Source of the DNA: Streptomyces tirandamycinicus
Lineage (GTDB): Bacteria; Actinomycetota; Actinomycetes; Streptomycetales; Streptomycetaceae
Length of the DNA stretch: 64,000 bases
Direction: 5' to 3'
NCBI RefSeq assembly: GCF_003097515.1
Contig: NZ_CP029188.1
Coordinates: 2,668,501-2,732,500, forward strand
The notes beneath the pieces are model-generated. The model was not told the origin of the DNA, made no database searches, and saw only the letters and a list, made by a program, of their open reading frames with translations. Made by a program: the position numbers and the translations under genes. Positions within the stretch are counted from its first letter, which is position 1. Every line of letters begins with the position of its first letter. Below, piece by piece: positions 1-7,646 of the stretch.

Positions 1-1
1 C

Positions 2-244
2 GTGGCGGTGCTGGTACTGCGCAAGGACCGCGTCGGGCACGCCCACTTCCGCACCCCGACGGCCCTGCCGGTGCTGGGCGCGATCACGTCGGTCGTCCTG
101 GCGAGCCCGCTCTCGGAGCGGGGTTCGGACGTGTACATCAGGGCCGGCGTGCTGGTGGCCGTCGGCATCGCGCTCTGGGGCGTCAACAGGCTGTGGATGA
201 GGATGCGGCACGAGGAGACCGCGACCTGGGGCTCCGCGGGCTGA
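2..244 (+). CDS. APC-type amino acid/polyamine permease, C-terminal end (partial)
   Basis: The reading frame is open from the left edge of the window, so only the last 80 or so residues are present. They show two hydrophobic stretches: ALPVLGAITSVVLASPL, and VYIRAGVLVAVGIALWGVN. A short basic/acidic cytoplasmic tail (RMRMRHEE-type) follows. The phrase FRTPTALPVLGA after a charged loop is typical of the end of APC-superfamily permeases, which import amino acids or polyamines across the cytoplasmic membrane. Substrate cannot be told from this fragment, and another multi-spanning transporter family is possible. The gene is followed by about 100 bases rich in short GTACGCCG-like repeats, then by the Roadblock operon on the same strand. 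Confidence 0.55.
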   Translation: MAVLVLRKDRVGHAHFRTPTALPVLGAITSVVLASPLSERGSDVYIRAGVLVAVGIALWGVNRLWMRMRHEETATWGSAG

Positions 245-401
245 GTACGCCGGTAGGCCGCGCGGTGCGCCGCCGCTGTACCGGTACGCCGGTACGCCGC
301 GCGGTACGCCGACCGACCGGGTGGGCGAATCCTAGCGGTCCGGGCGCATGTTCCGATGGAAATTGCCAGAACTTCCACCTGCCGCCACTCCGTTGCGTAA
401 C

Positions 402-434
402 CTTACGGCTACGGACATACGTCCGAGCCGTAAG
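402..434. promoter_or_regulatory. Inverted repeat in front of the Roadblock operon
   Basis: CTTACGGCT-A-CGGAC (402-416) is followed by the loop ATAC and then GTCCG-AGCCGTAAG (421-434). This makes a 14-bp stem with one bulged A. It ends 24 bases before the chosen GTG start of the first Roadblock gene. It could be an operator or a leader RNA hairpin. The sequence alone does not decide, but its quality is far above background. Confidence 0.5.
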
Positions 435-458
435 CACATGTGCTGGGGGGATTTTCGC

Positions 459-869
459 GTGCCCGGAATCGACGAGTGTCTACTGCACGCCATGCGGCTG
501 CCCGGCGTGCGCGGCGCCGCCCTCGTCGACTGGACCAGCGGACTCGCGCTCGGCACGGTCGGGGACGCCGCCGGCGACGACCACGAGACGGCGGCGGCGG
601 AGACCGCGGAACTGGCCCGCATGGCCGCGGAGCATCCCACCTTCACCCCGGTGGACACCGCCGGGGGCCCGGAGGCGGGCCACGGCAAGAACCCTCCGGT
701 GGAGGACCTCGTCGTCACCACCCGCACGTGCTACCACGTTCTGCGCTTCGTCGAGACCAGCTTCGACAGCAGCGTCCTGCTCCATCTCTGGCTCGACCGC
801 GCGGACGGCAACCTCGCCCTCGCCCGGCTCCGAATGCGCGATCTGACGGAGCGGCTGGTACTGGAGTGA
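459..869 (+). CDS. Roadblock/LC7-like small protein, first gene of the operon
   Basis: 136 residues from the GTG at 459, chosen because a GGGGGG tract lies about 8 bases upstream; an ATG at 438 in the same frame has no ribosome site. The N-terminal block (LPGVRGAALVDWTSGLALGT) closely parallels the third Roadblock protein of this operon (AVGVALVDYTSGMALGT). The C-terminal half keeps a similar pattern: LVVTTRTCYHVLRFVE, then a strand with LLHLWLDRADGNLALARLRM. Roadblock/LC7 proteins are small alpha-beta dimers that in bacteria often regulate Ras-like GTPases (MglB type). No such GTPase is next to it. An acidic, Ala/Thr-rich insertion of about 40 residues separates the halves. Its stop overlaps the start of the DUF4388 gene (GTGA), so the two are translationally coupled. 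Confidence 0.75.
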   Translation: MPGIDECLLHAMRLPGVRGAALVDWTSGLALGTVGDAAGDDHETAAAETAELARMAAEHPTFTPVDTAGGPEAGHGKNPPVEDLVVTTRTCYHVLRFVETSFDSSVLLHLWLDRADGNLALARLRMRDLTERLVLE

Positions 870-1630
870 CCGTCTCACCGATGCTGCTGCGGCTCGCCTC
901 CGAGCGGGCCACCGGCGCCCTCTTACGGGACCGGGGGACGCTGTACCTCGTCGAGGGCCAGGTCGTGCACGCCGAGAGCCCCGCCGCGCCGGGTATCGAC
1001 GTCATGCTCTCCGCCACCGGACGGCTGCGCGCCGACGGCTGGACGGAGGCCCTTCGCGAGGCCGGGGCGGACGGCGCGGTCGGCCGCTACCTCGTCGACA
1101 GCGGCCTGGTGTCCGGCGGCGAACTGGAGATCTGCCATCTCGGCGCGCTCTTCGACGCGGCCTTCTTCGCCCTCGCCCCCAGCAGCGGCCCCACCCGCTT
1201 CCGCTACGGCGTGGCCCACTGGATAGGCCCGGTTCGGCCGGTGGCCGCCGAGGCGGTCGAGCGCGAGACCGTGCGGCGCCGGGCCCTGCTGGACCGTCTC
1301 TGGGCGCATCCGGAGACGGACACCGCGCCGGTGGTGCCCGCCCCCCGGACCGCCCGTCTGCGGACCGCCCCGCGGCAGCGCGCCGTCCTCGACCTCGCCG
1401 ACGGGGTGCGTACGCCCGCCGACATCGCCCGCGCTCTGGGCCGTCCCGCGTTCCACACCCTCGTCGACGTACGCAGGCTGGCCGCGGCCGGGCTCGTCGA
1501 GACCCCGCGCCCGGCCCCCGCCACCGCGCCCACCCCGCCACCCGATGTCGCCCGCCTGATGGCGATGTCCGCCGATCCGGACGTCGCCCTGCTCCGCCGG
1601 CTCCGTGACGCCCTGGAGGCAACGCTGTGA
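866..1630 (+). CDS. DUF4388-domain protein with a TTA codon
   Basis: 254 residues from GTG 866 (overlapping the previous stop); an ATG at 881 is an alternative. The first 60 residues fit the DUF4388 pattern: ATGALL, a short gap, TLYLVEGQVVHAE. This is a small beta-rich domain found in bacterial signalling proteins beside Roadblock, response-regulator or PilZ modules. A central part follows that resembles a GspE/PilZ-linker type region (VGRYLVDSGLVSGGELE). The C-terminal 100 residues look like a winged helix (LADGVRTPADIARALG, LVDVRRLAAAGLVE). Codon 20 (923-925) is TTA, the codon read only by the bldA tRNA. Translation of this gene, and perhaps of coupled downstream genes, should therefore depend on bldA. 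Role unknown; a cytoplasmic regulator is the most likely guess. Confidence 0.75.
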   Translation: MTVSPMLLRLASERATGALLRDRGTLYLVEGQVVHAESPAAPGIDVMLSATGRLRADGWTEALREAGADGAVGRYLVDSGLVSGGELEICHLGALFDAAFFALAPSSGPTRFRYGVAHWIGPVRPVAAEAVERETVRRRALLDRLWAHPETDTAPVVPAPRTARLRTAPRQRAVLDLADGVRTPADIARALGRPAFHTLVDVRRLAAAGLVETPRPAPATAPTPPPDVARLMAMSADPDVALLRRLRDALEATL

Positions 1631-1668
1631 TGCGCGCGATGAGGCAGCGCGCCGAGAGGAGACAGCTG

Positions 1669-2052
1669 ATGACCGCGAGCACCGGAGTCCTCGACGAACT
1701 GCACCGGTTGAGGACCCGGCTACCGCAGCTCACCGGCGCCCTCGCGGCCAGCGTGGACGGCCTCGTGCTGGCCAGGGACACCCCGGAGGCGGAGGCGGAG
1801 ACCGTCGCCGCACTGACCGCCGCCGCACTCGGCGTGGCCGTGCGCCTCACCGAGGCGACCGGCCAGGGCCGCTTCCGCGAACTGCTCGTGCGCGGCGAGA
1901 GCGGCTATGTGGCGACGTACGCGGCGGGCACCGCCGCCGTGATCACCGTGACCGCCGAACCCCGGGTCAACGTCGGCCGGTTGCACCTCGAGGCCCGCAA
2001 GGCCGGGGCGCGCATCGGCGAACTCGTGGACGGAGCACTCGAACGCCCCTGA
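1669..2052 (+). CDS. Roadblock/LC7-domain protein
   Basis: 127 residues from ATG 1669, which has a strong GAGAGGAGA site 6 bases upstream. GTG 1627 and ATG 1630, overlapping the previous stop, are in frame but add a basic, non-family extension. The order helix (VLDELHRLRTRLPQLTGALAA), strand (SVDGLVLA), helix (AAALGVAVRLTE), strands (LLVRGESGYVATYAAG, AVITVTAE) and terminal helix is a complete Roadblock fold. This is the same general architecture as MglB-like GTPase activators and the conservon CvnB proteins of Streptomyces. Unlike a conservon, there is no histidine-kinase-like CvnA and no GTPase CvnD here. It probably forms homo- or heterodimers with the two other Roadblock proteins of the operon. 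Confidence 0.8.
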   Translation: MTASTGVLDELHRLRTRLPQLTGALAASVDGLVLARDTPEAEAETVAALTAAALGVAVRLTEATGQGRFRELLVRGESGYVATYAAGTAAVITVTAEPRVNVGRLHLEARKAGARIGELVDGALERP

Positions 2053-2173
2053 ACCGACCGGCACCGTCGGCCGGGCACCGGCCGGACGCCCCCGGACCGG
2101 AGGCCGGCGGCCTCCCGCCCCCGACGGGCGAACGCACCACCAGAACCGAACAGTTCCACAACAAGGAGAGAGC

Positions 2174-2548
2174 ATGGCGAACACCGAGACCGCCCTCAAG
2201 GAAGCGATGGCCGTGATCGACGGCGCGGTCGGCGTCGCACTCGTCGACTACACCAGCGGCATGGCCCTGGGCACCATCGGCGGCGGGAAGCACCTCGACC
2301 TGAACGTCGCGGCGGCGGGCAACACCGACGTGGTGCGGGCCAAGCTGCGTGCGATGGAGATGCTGGGTCTCCAGGACGAGATCGAGGACATCCTCATCAC
2401 CCTGGGCGGGCAGTACCACCTGATCCGGCTGCTCAAGGCACGCGGCGGCAACGGTCTGTTCCTGTACCTCGCGCTGGACAACAAGCGCGCCAATCTGGCG
2501 ATGGCCCGCCACCAGCTGCGCAAGATCGAGGCCGAGCTGGAGGTCTGA
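2174..2548 (+). CDS. Roadblock/LC7-like protein, last gene of the operon
   Basis: 124 residues; ATG 2174 follows an AAGGAGAGAG site. The protein is compact: an N-terminal helix (LKEAMAVIDGAVG), strand VALVDYTSGMALGT, a helix rich in Ala, helix AKLRAMEMLG, strands DILITLGGQYHLIRLL and LFLYLALDNKRANLA, and a C-terminal helix of alternating charges. It is a paralogue of the product of 459-869 without that gene's acidic insertion. Family knowledge suggests a dimeric scaffold or GTPase regulator in the cytoplasm. A gap of 121 bases from the preceding gene leaves room for an internal promoter, so it may also be made without the TTA-containing gene. Confidence 0.8.
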   Translation: MANTETALKEAMAVIDGAVGVALVDYTSGMALGTIGGGKHLDLNVAAAGNTDVVRAKLRAMEMLGLQDEIEDILITLGGQYHLIRLLKARGGNGLFLYLALDNKRANLAMARHQLRKIEAELEV

Positions 2549-2615
2549 CGCTTCACCGGAGGTCTGACGCATCACCGGCGCCCCGCCGGTGCCCCGCCGG
2601 TGCCCCGCCGACCGT

Positions 2616-3206
2616 TCAGCGACGCCGGGCCCCGCCCGGGGCGGCGTCGCCGGCGGCGGGGCCGGTGGTGCGGTAGCCCTTCACCCGGGTCCCGGTGGGC
2701 CGGCCGTCCTCGACCCAGTCGGTGCGCACCCACAGCAGCTTCTCGGCGGCGCTCTCCCGCCGCCCCAGGGCACGCGCTTTGAGCCAGAGCCCGGTACCGG
2801 CACCCGCGAGCAGCAGCCCGCCCGCCGCCGGTACGGCGAAGGCACTGCCGACCGCGGCGGCGAACGCCGCGAGCAGCCACCAGCGGTGCCTGCGGCGCCA
2901 GTTGCGTACGGTCACGGCCCGGTCCTGGAGGATGTCGCCCCGGGCGGCCCGGGTGGCCGCGCGCTCCAGTTCCCGGTACCGGCCCGTGCGGACGGATGCC
3001 ACGACGGCCGCCGTGACCAGGAACACCGCGGCGCCGCCGTACAGTCCGATGCTGCGGCCGGTGAGCCCCTCCGGTACCAGCCCGACGGCCGCGGCGAGCC
3101 CGCCGAGCCACAGCATCGGGGCCGCTCCGGCCCGTACGACCACCGCCACGCGCGCCAGTGCGTGACCTCCGCCCCGACCCACTGCACCGCTCCCTTCAGC
3201 CGTCAT
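2616..3206 (-). CDS. Membrane protein of unknown function
   Basis: 196 residues, not recognised as a named family. Hydrophobic segments lie near residues 25-45 (AGAAPMLWLGGLAAAVGLV), 52-70 (SIGLYGGAAVFLVTAAVVA) and 110-140 (WWLLAAFAAAVGSAFAVPAAGGLLLAGAGTG). A basic linker, VRNWRRRHRWW, comes between them, and a charged C-terminal tail ends in an Arg/Gly/Ala-rich stretch. This suggests a three- or four-span inner-membrane protein with a cytoplasmic tail. It is convergent with the Roadblock operon and shares no operon with its neighbours. The start has only a weak ribosome site, so a start a few codons downstream is possible. Confidence 0.6.
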   Translation of the reverse strand: MTAEGSGAVGRGGGHALARVAVVVRAGAAPMLWLGGLAAAVGLVPEGLTGRSIGLYGGAAVFLVTAAVVASVRTGRYRELERAATRAARGDILQDRAVTVRNWRRRHRWWLLAAFAAAVGSAFAVPAAGGLLLAGAGTGLWLKARALGRRESAAEKLLWVRTDWVEDGRPTGTRVKGYRTTGPAAGDAAPGGARRR

Positions 3207-3314
3207 GCCGTCCGGGCGTGGAGGCTAGCCGGTTTTCCTGAGGAACGCCTGAGAGGGAACGCGGGGACACGGGAACGCGGGAACGCCCGGAGAGGTACGG
3301 CGGGCGGCGGCGTG

Positions 3315-4154
3315 TCAGTCCGCGAAGAGTCCGCGCTCCGCGGCCCGGACGTCGAACTCCTCCAGCCGCGCCTGCGCGTCCGGCAGTCCGTCGCACATCG
3401 CCTCCAGCAGCACCCGGCCCAGCAGCATCGGCGCGCACGCCGTGTCGAAGGCGAGGCCGGTGCCGACGGCGGCCGGGATCAGCACATCGCTGTGGGCGGC
3501 GACGGGCGCGAACGCCGAGTCCGCGACCGTGACGACGGTCAGCCCGCCCTCGCGGGCGTACCCGAGCGCCTCCACGACCTCCCGGGGATGGCGGGGCAGG
3601 GCGAAGCAGAGGAGCGCGGTCGCACCCGCCCGCCGTGCGGCGTCGATGCGGTCGGCCAGCATCGAGCCGCCCTCGTCGAGCAGCCGGATGTCCGGGTGGA
3701 CCTTGGCGGCGAAGTAGGCGAAGCCACGGGCCTGCGAGGAGGCCGCGCGCAGCCCGAGGACCGGCAGCGGGCGGGAGGCGGCGAGCAGCCGGGCGGCCCG
3801 TTCCACGGGGCCGGGGTCGGCGAGCAGTTCGGCGAGATGCCGCAGGTTCTCGATCTCGGCGTGCACGGCCTGCTGGTACTCGGTGAACTCCTGCCCTTCC
3901 TGGGCCGGTTCGGCGGGGGCCACCTCACGCAGGTGCCTGCGCAGCGCCGGATAGCCGTCGAATCCGAGCGCGACGGCGAAGCGGGTGACGGAGGGCTGGC
4001 TGACCCCGGCGAGCTCGGCCAGTTCGACGCTGGACAGGAACGGCACGTCGGCGGCCCTGCGCACCATGCAGTGGGCGATGCGGCGCTGGGTGGGGGTGAG
4101 CCGGTGGCCTTCGAAGAGCCGCTGGAGCCGTCCGGCGGGGCTGGTGTCGTTCAT
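3315..4154 (-). CDS. MurR/RpiR-family transcriptional regulator
   Basis: 279 residues from the ATG at 4154; the frame stays open upstream to 4271, but that part is Arg/Pro-rich and unlike the family. The N-terminal 80 residues hold an RpiR-type helix-turn-helix (LTPTQRRIAHCMV, then LAGVSQPSVTRFAVALG). The C-terminal half is a SIS sugar-phosphate-binding domain (PVLGLRAASSQARGFAYFA, LLCFALPRHPREVVEAL, GLTVVTVADSAFAPVA). Members sense phosphosugars or amino-sugar intermediates and repress or activate carbohydrate genes. No sugar operon lies beside it, so its target is elsewhere or it controls itself. An AT-richer patch near 4290-4335, upstream of the gene, is the likely promoter. Confidence 0.88.
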   Translation of the reverse strand: MNDTSPAGRLQRLFEGHRLTPTQRRIAHCMVRRAADVPFLSSVELAELAGVSQPSVTRFAVALGFDGYPALRRHLREVAPAEPAQEGQEFTEYQQAVHAEIENLRHLAELLADPGPVERAARLLAASRPLPVLGLRAASSQARGFAYFAAKVHPDIRLLDEGGSMLADRIDAARRAGATALLCFALPRHPREVVEALGYAREGGLTVVTVADSAFAPVAAHSDVLIPAAVGTGLAFDTACAPMLLGRVLLEAMCDGLPDAQARLEEFDVRAAERGLFAD

Positions 4155-4853
4155 ACCGTCCGGTCCCCCAGTTCGTCTCGCCCGGCGCCGGAGGTGCCTG
4201 CCCGTTCCCCGTCGCCCGGGACAGTACCGCGAGTGCGCGGCGCGGGGAGGTGGAACGGACACGGAGATCACCGGGAACCCCGGCCCACCGGCTATTCAGT
4301 CACCTTTAACTCTGCATGACCATATACAGACCGGGCAAGCGGCGCCGCGCCGACACCGGGCGGGCCGCTCGGGGCGGGCCCGTTCGGCCGCCGGGGCGGT
4401 CGGCGGCCCCGGGTCCGGCCCGGAGGAACGGACCAGGTCCGACCGGCAGCGAACGGACCGGGTCCGACCGGCGCGAACAGGCGGGTCCGACGCGGAGGAA
4501 CGCGCCGGGCGCCGACGGGGGAGCGGACCCGGCGCCGATCCCGAGGAGGGGCCTCGCGGCCGTCCACGCCGCGTCACCGGCCTTGCCGTGCACGGAGCTT
4601 CGCGCAAGTGGTACTGGCGCGACACGTCGGCGCAGCACTCGCTTAACACGCGTCCGGCACATTGGGGGTTGTCGGCGTCAAGGACCTCCGGAGCGGCTCC
4701 CGGACCTCCATGGACGCCCGGACGTGAGGCCGGCCCTGACCCGGACCGCGTCCCCCGCGGGGACCGCCGTCGTCCCGCCCCCCGGTCACGGGGGTGCGGC
4801 GGTCCCCGCGCATCCCTGCTCCGGGAGACCGCCGCACCCCCGCCCCGTGCCGG
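4155..4853. other. Long intergenic region between rpiR-type gene and cbs
   Basis: About 700 bases with no convincing gene in any frame. The only notable parts are a relatively AT-rich patch at about 4290-4335, suited to be the promoter of the leftward regulator gene, and the cbs terminator at its right end. The rest is GC-rich with imperfect GGTCCGAC/GGAACG-like short repeats (4400-4510). Confidence 0.5.
4790..4841 (-). terminator. Terminator of cbs
   Basis: A perfect 15-bp inverted repeat: GGGGGTGCGGCGGTC (4790-4804) and its complement (4827-4841), with a 22-base loop. It begins 13 bases after the cbs stop in the direction of cbs transcription. There is no T run, as usual in Streptomyces. 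Confidence 0.75.
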
Positions 4854-6239
4854 CTACTTCCCGGACATTGCCAGGAACGACAGCAGGTCCTGACGGCTCA
4901 CGACACCGGTGGGCTTGCCCTCGACCAGCACGATCGCCGCGTCGGCGGTCCCGAGCACGGACATCAGGTCGCCGACCGGCTCGCCCGAACCGACCTGGGG
5001 AAGCGACTCGCTCATGTGCTTCTCCAGCGGGTCGTTCAGCGAGGCGCGCTGCGTGAACAGCGCGTCCAGCAGTTCCCGCTCCACCACGGAGCCGATGACC
5101 TCGGCGGCCATGACGTCCGGGTGCCCGGCGCCCGGCTTCACGATCGGCATCTGGGAGACGCCGTACTCGCGCAGCACCTCGATGGCCTGGCCCACGGTCT
5201 CCTCGGGGTGCATGTGCACCAGGGACGGCAGGGCGCCCTCCTTGTGCTTCAGCACGTCGCCGACCCGCGGCTGGTCGCCGGCCTGCTCGAGGAAGCCGTA
5301 GTCGTTCATCCACTCGTCGTTGAAGATCTTCGACAGATAGCCGCGTCCGCTGTCCGGGAGCAGCACGACCACCACGTCGTCCGGGCCGAGGCCCTCGGCC
5401 ACGCGCAGCGCGGCGACGACCGCCATCCCGCAGGACCCGCCGACCAGCAGGCCCTCCTCCTTGGCGAGGCGGCGGGTCATCTGGAACGAGTCCTTGTCGG
5501 ACACGGCGATGATCTCGTCCGTGACGTTCGGGTCGTAGGCGGTGGGCCAGAAGTCCTCACCGACGCCCTCGACCAGGTACGGCCGGCCGGAGCCGCCGGA
5601 GTAGACGGAGCCCTCCGGGTCGGCGCCGACGACGCGCACCGCGCCGCCGCTGATCTCCTTGAGGTAGTTGCCGGTGCCGGAGATGGTGCCGCCGGTGCCG
5701 ATACCGGCCACGAAATGGGTGATTTTCCCCTCAGTCTGTTCCCACAGTTCGGGACCGGTCGTCTCGTAGTGCGAACGCGGGTTGTTCGGGTTGGAGTACT
5801 GGTCCGGCTTCCAGGCACCCGGCGTCTCGCGCACCAGCCGGTCCGAGACGTTGTAGTACGAGTCCGGGTGCTCCGGATCGACCGCCGTCGGGCAGACGAC
5901 GACCTCCGCGCCGTACGCGCGGAGCACATTGATCTTGTCCGTGGACACCTTGTCCGGGCAGACGAAGATGCACTTGTAGCCCTTCTGCTGGGCCACGATG
6001 GCCAGCCCGACGCCGGTGTTGCCGCTCGTCGGCTCGACGATCGTGCCGCCCGGCTTGAGCTCCCCGCTCTGCTCGGCCGCCTCGATCATGCGCAGGGCGA
6101 TGCGGTCCTTCACCGAGCCGCCGGGGTTGAAGTACTCGACCTTGGCGAGGACCGTCGCCTGAATGCCCGCGGTCACGCTGTTCAGCTTCAGCAGCGGGGT
6201 ATTGCCAACCAGACTGATCATCGAGTCGTGGAATCGCAC
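4854..6239 (-). CDS. cbs: Cystathionine beta-synthase
   Basis: 461 residues from GTG 6239 (GGAGA about 9 bases upstream). The pyridoxal-phosphate enzyme core fills residues 1-320. It has the substrate loop VGNTPLLKL near the N-terminus, the Schiff-base lysine in GGSVKDR (Lys44), TSGNTGVG (phosphate/substrate loop) and GTGGTISG for the cofactor phosphate. Two CBS (Bateman) modules occupy roughly 335-455, as in the human and actinobacterial enzymes, but with no N-terminal haem region. It condenses homocysteine with serine to cystathionine in reverse transsulfuration. The CBS pair may bind an adenosyl ligand such as S-adenosylmethionine. O-acetylserine sulfhydrylase is less likely because those lack the C-terminal CBS pair. 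It is divergent from the SGNH hydrolase gene. Confidence 0.93.
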   Translation of the reverse strand: MRFHDSMISLVGNTPLLKLNSVTAGIQATVLAKVEYFNPGGSVKDRIALRMIEAAEQSGELKPGGTIVEPTSGNTGVGLAIVAQQKGYKCIFVCPDKVSTDKINVLRAYGAEVVVCPTAVDPEHPDSYYNVSDRLVRETPGAWKPDQYSNPNNPRSHYETTGPELWEQTEGKITHFVAGIGTGGTISGTGNYLKEISGGAVRVVGADPEGSVYSGGSGRPYLVEGVGEDFWPTAYDPNVTDEIIAVSDKDSFQMTRRLAKEEGLLVGGSCGMAVVAALRVAEGLGPDDVVVVLLPDSGRGYLSKIFNDEWMNDYGFLEQAGDQPRVGDVLKHKEGALPSLVHMHPEETVGQAIEVLREYGVSQMPIVKPGAGHPDVMAAEVIGSVVERELLDALFTQRASLNDPLEKHMSESLPQVGSGEPVGDLMSVLGTADAAIVLVEGKPTGVVSRQDLLSFLAMSGK

Positions 6240-6367
6240 CGTAAGTCTCCGGGATCTCCGTAGTGGTTCCGTCAGCGTATGCGCATTCGGCTCGAGATTG
6301 GGCTACGGCCGTTGCGGGGCAGTTAGCTCTTGGACGACTGCACGGCTACGAGGAGGTGGCTGGGACT

Positions 6368-7390
6368 GTGTCGAGGGCGAGGGTGGCGCGGCGCATCGCG
6401 GCGGGCGCGGCTTACGGCGGCGGCGGGATCGGTCTGCTCGGAGCCGCGGCGGTGACTCTTCTGCTGGCCGAGGTGCAGTTGGCGAAGAGATCGGTGGGGG
6501 GCGGTACGGCTCCCTTCCCGCCCGGGGCGGACGGCGTCTACGGCACGGCCTTCGGGCTGTCCGGTCCGCTGCGGCTGGTCCTGCTCGGCGACTCGACGGC
6601 CGCCGGTCAGGGCGTGCGCCGGGCGGGGCAGACCCCGGGCGCGCTGCTGGCCTCGGGTCTCGCGGCGGTGGCGGAGCGCCCGGTGGAGCTGTTCAACGTG
6701 GCCCAGCCCGGTGCGCGCTCCGACGACCTCGAACGGCAGGTGGGCCTCGCCCTGCGGGACCCCGCCCGGATCCCGGACGTCTGCGTGATCATGATCGGGG
6801 CGAACGACGTGACGCACCGGATGCCCCCGACCCAGTCGGTGCGCCACCTCTCCGCGGCGGTGCGCCGGCTGCGGACGGCCGGTGCGGAGGTGGTGGTGGG
6901 CACCTGCCCGGATCTCGGCACCATCGAACCCGTGTACCAGCCGCTGCGGTGGCTCGCCCGGCGGGTCTCCCGGCAGCTCGCGGCCGCGCAGACGATCGGC
7001 GTGGTGGAGCAGGGCGGCCGTACGGTCTCGCTGGGCGACCTGCTGGGTCCGGAGTTCGCGGCGAACCCCCGCGAGTTGTTCGGACCCGACAACTACCACC
7101 CCTCGGCCGAGGGGTACGCCACGGCGGCGATGGCGGTGCTGCCGACCCTGTGCGCGGCGCTGGGCCTCTGGCCGGAGACGGACCGGCTGGACGCCGACCG
7201 CCGCGAGGGCATGCTGCCGGTCGCCAAGGCCGCGGCGGAGGCGGCGAGCGAGGCCGGTACCGAGGTCACCGGCGCCCGCGCCCCGTGGGCCCTGCTCAAG
7301 CACCGCAGGCGCCGCCGTCTGCCGGTCCCGGCGGAGCCCGCGCCTTCCGAGCCCCGGGCCGCCGAGGTCCGCGGGCGGGGGACGGAGTGA
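6368..7390 (+). CDS. SGNH/GDSL-type hydrolase, membrane-anchored
   Basis: 340 residues from GTG 6368, preceded by AGGAGG at 6351-6356; upstream in-frame starts lack a site. A hydrophobic segment (GGGGIGLLGAAAVTLLLAEV) near residues 17-36 should anchor or export the protein. The hydrolase follows: block I LLGDSTAAG with the nucleophile Ser, block III IGANDVTH with the oxyanion Asn, and block V DNYHPSAEGY with the catalytic Asp and His. This places it in the SGNH lipase/esterase superfamily, acting on an ester, probably at or outside the membrane. The C-terminal 50 residues are basic and Pro/Ala-rich. It lies between cbs (divergent) and the thiolase gene on the same strand. Confidence 0.85.
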   Translation: MSRARVARRIAAGAAYGGGGIGLLGAAAVTLLLAEVQLAKRSVGGGTAPFPPGADGVYGTAFGLSGPLRLVLLGDSTAAGQGVRRAGQTPGALLASGLAAVAERPVELFNVAQPGARSDDLERQVGLALRDPARIPDVCVIMIGANDVTHRMPPTQSVRHLSAAVRRLRTAGAEVVVGTCPDLGTIEPVYQPLRWLARRVSRQLAAAQTIGVVEQGGRTVSLGDLLGPEFAANPRELFGPDNYHPSAEGYATAAMAVLPTLCAALGLWPETDRLDADRREGMLPVAKAAAEAASEAGTEVTGARAPWALLKHRRRRRLPVPAEPAPSEPRAAEVRGRGTE

Positions 7391-7535
7391 ACACGCGGCC
7401 CGCGCCCGGACGGCGGCGCCCCCACCGGGCAGCCTCCCGGCCCGGACCGGCCCGGACCGGATCCACCGCGGTCGCCACCCCTCCCGCCCGGACCGCCGCG
7501 GCCGCCGCGGCCTCCGGCCGACGGGACCCCACCCG

Positions 7536-7549
7536 TAAGCGAGCGCTTA
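7536..7549. promoter_or_regulatory. Palindromic operator before the thiolase gene
   Basis: TAAGCG-AG-CGCTTA is a perfect 6-bp inverted repeat, about 100 bases upstream of the thiolase start. Its form matches operators bound by TetR-family regulators of acyl-CoA metabolism in actinobacteria (T-AGCG-N2-CGCT-A type). The assignment is by pattern only. Confidence 0.5.
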
Positions 7550-7646
7550 GAAAAGAGGTCCGCATCACACGGCCCGTACCGTGACCCGCGCTATACGTAG
7601 GGGTAACTTCCAGACTGTCGCCCCCGAGCACCCCACTGGAGCCGTG

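Noticed and set aside
4670..4740. Very short open frame with GGGGGTTGTC in front
   Set aside because: Under 25 codons, weak start, and no family resemblance; not supported as a gene.
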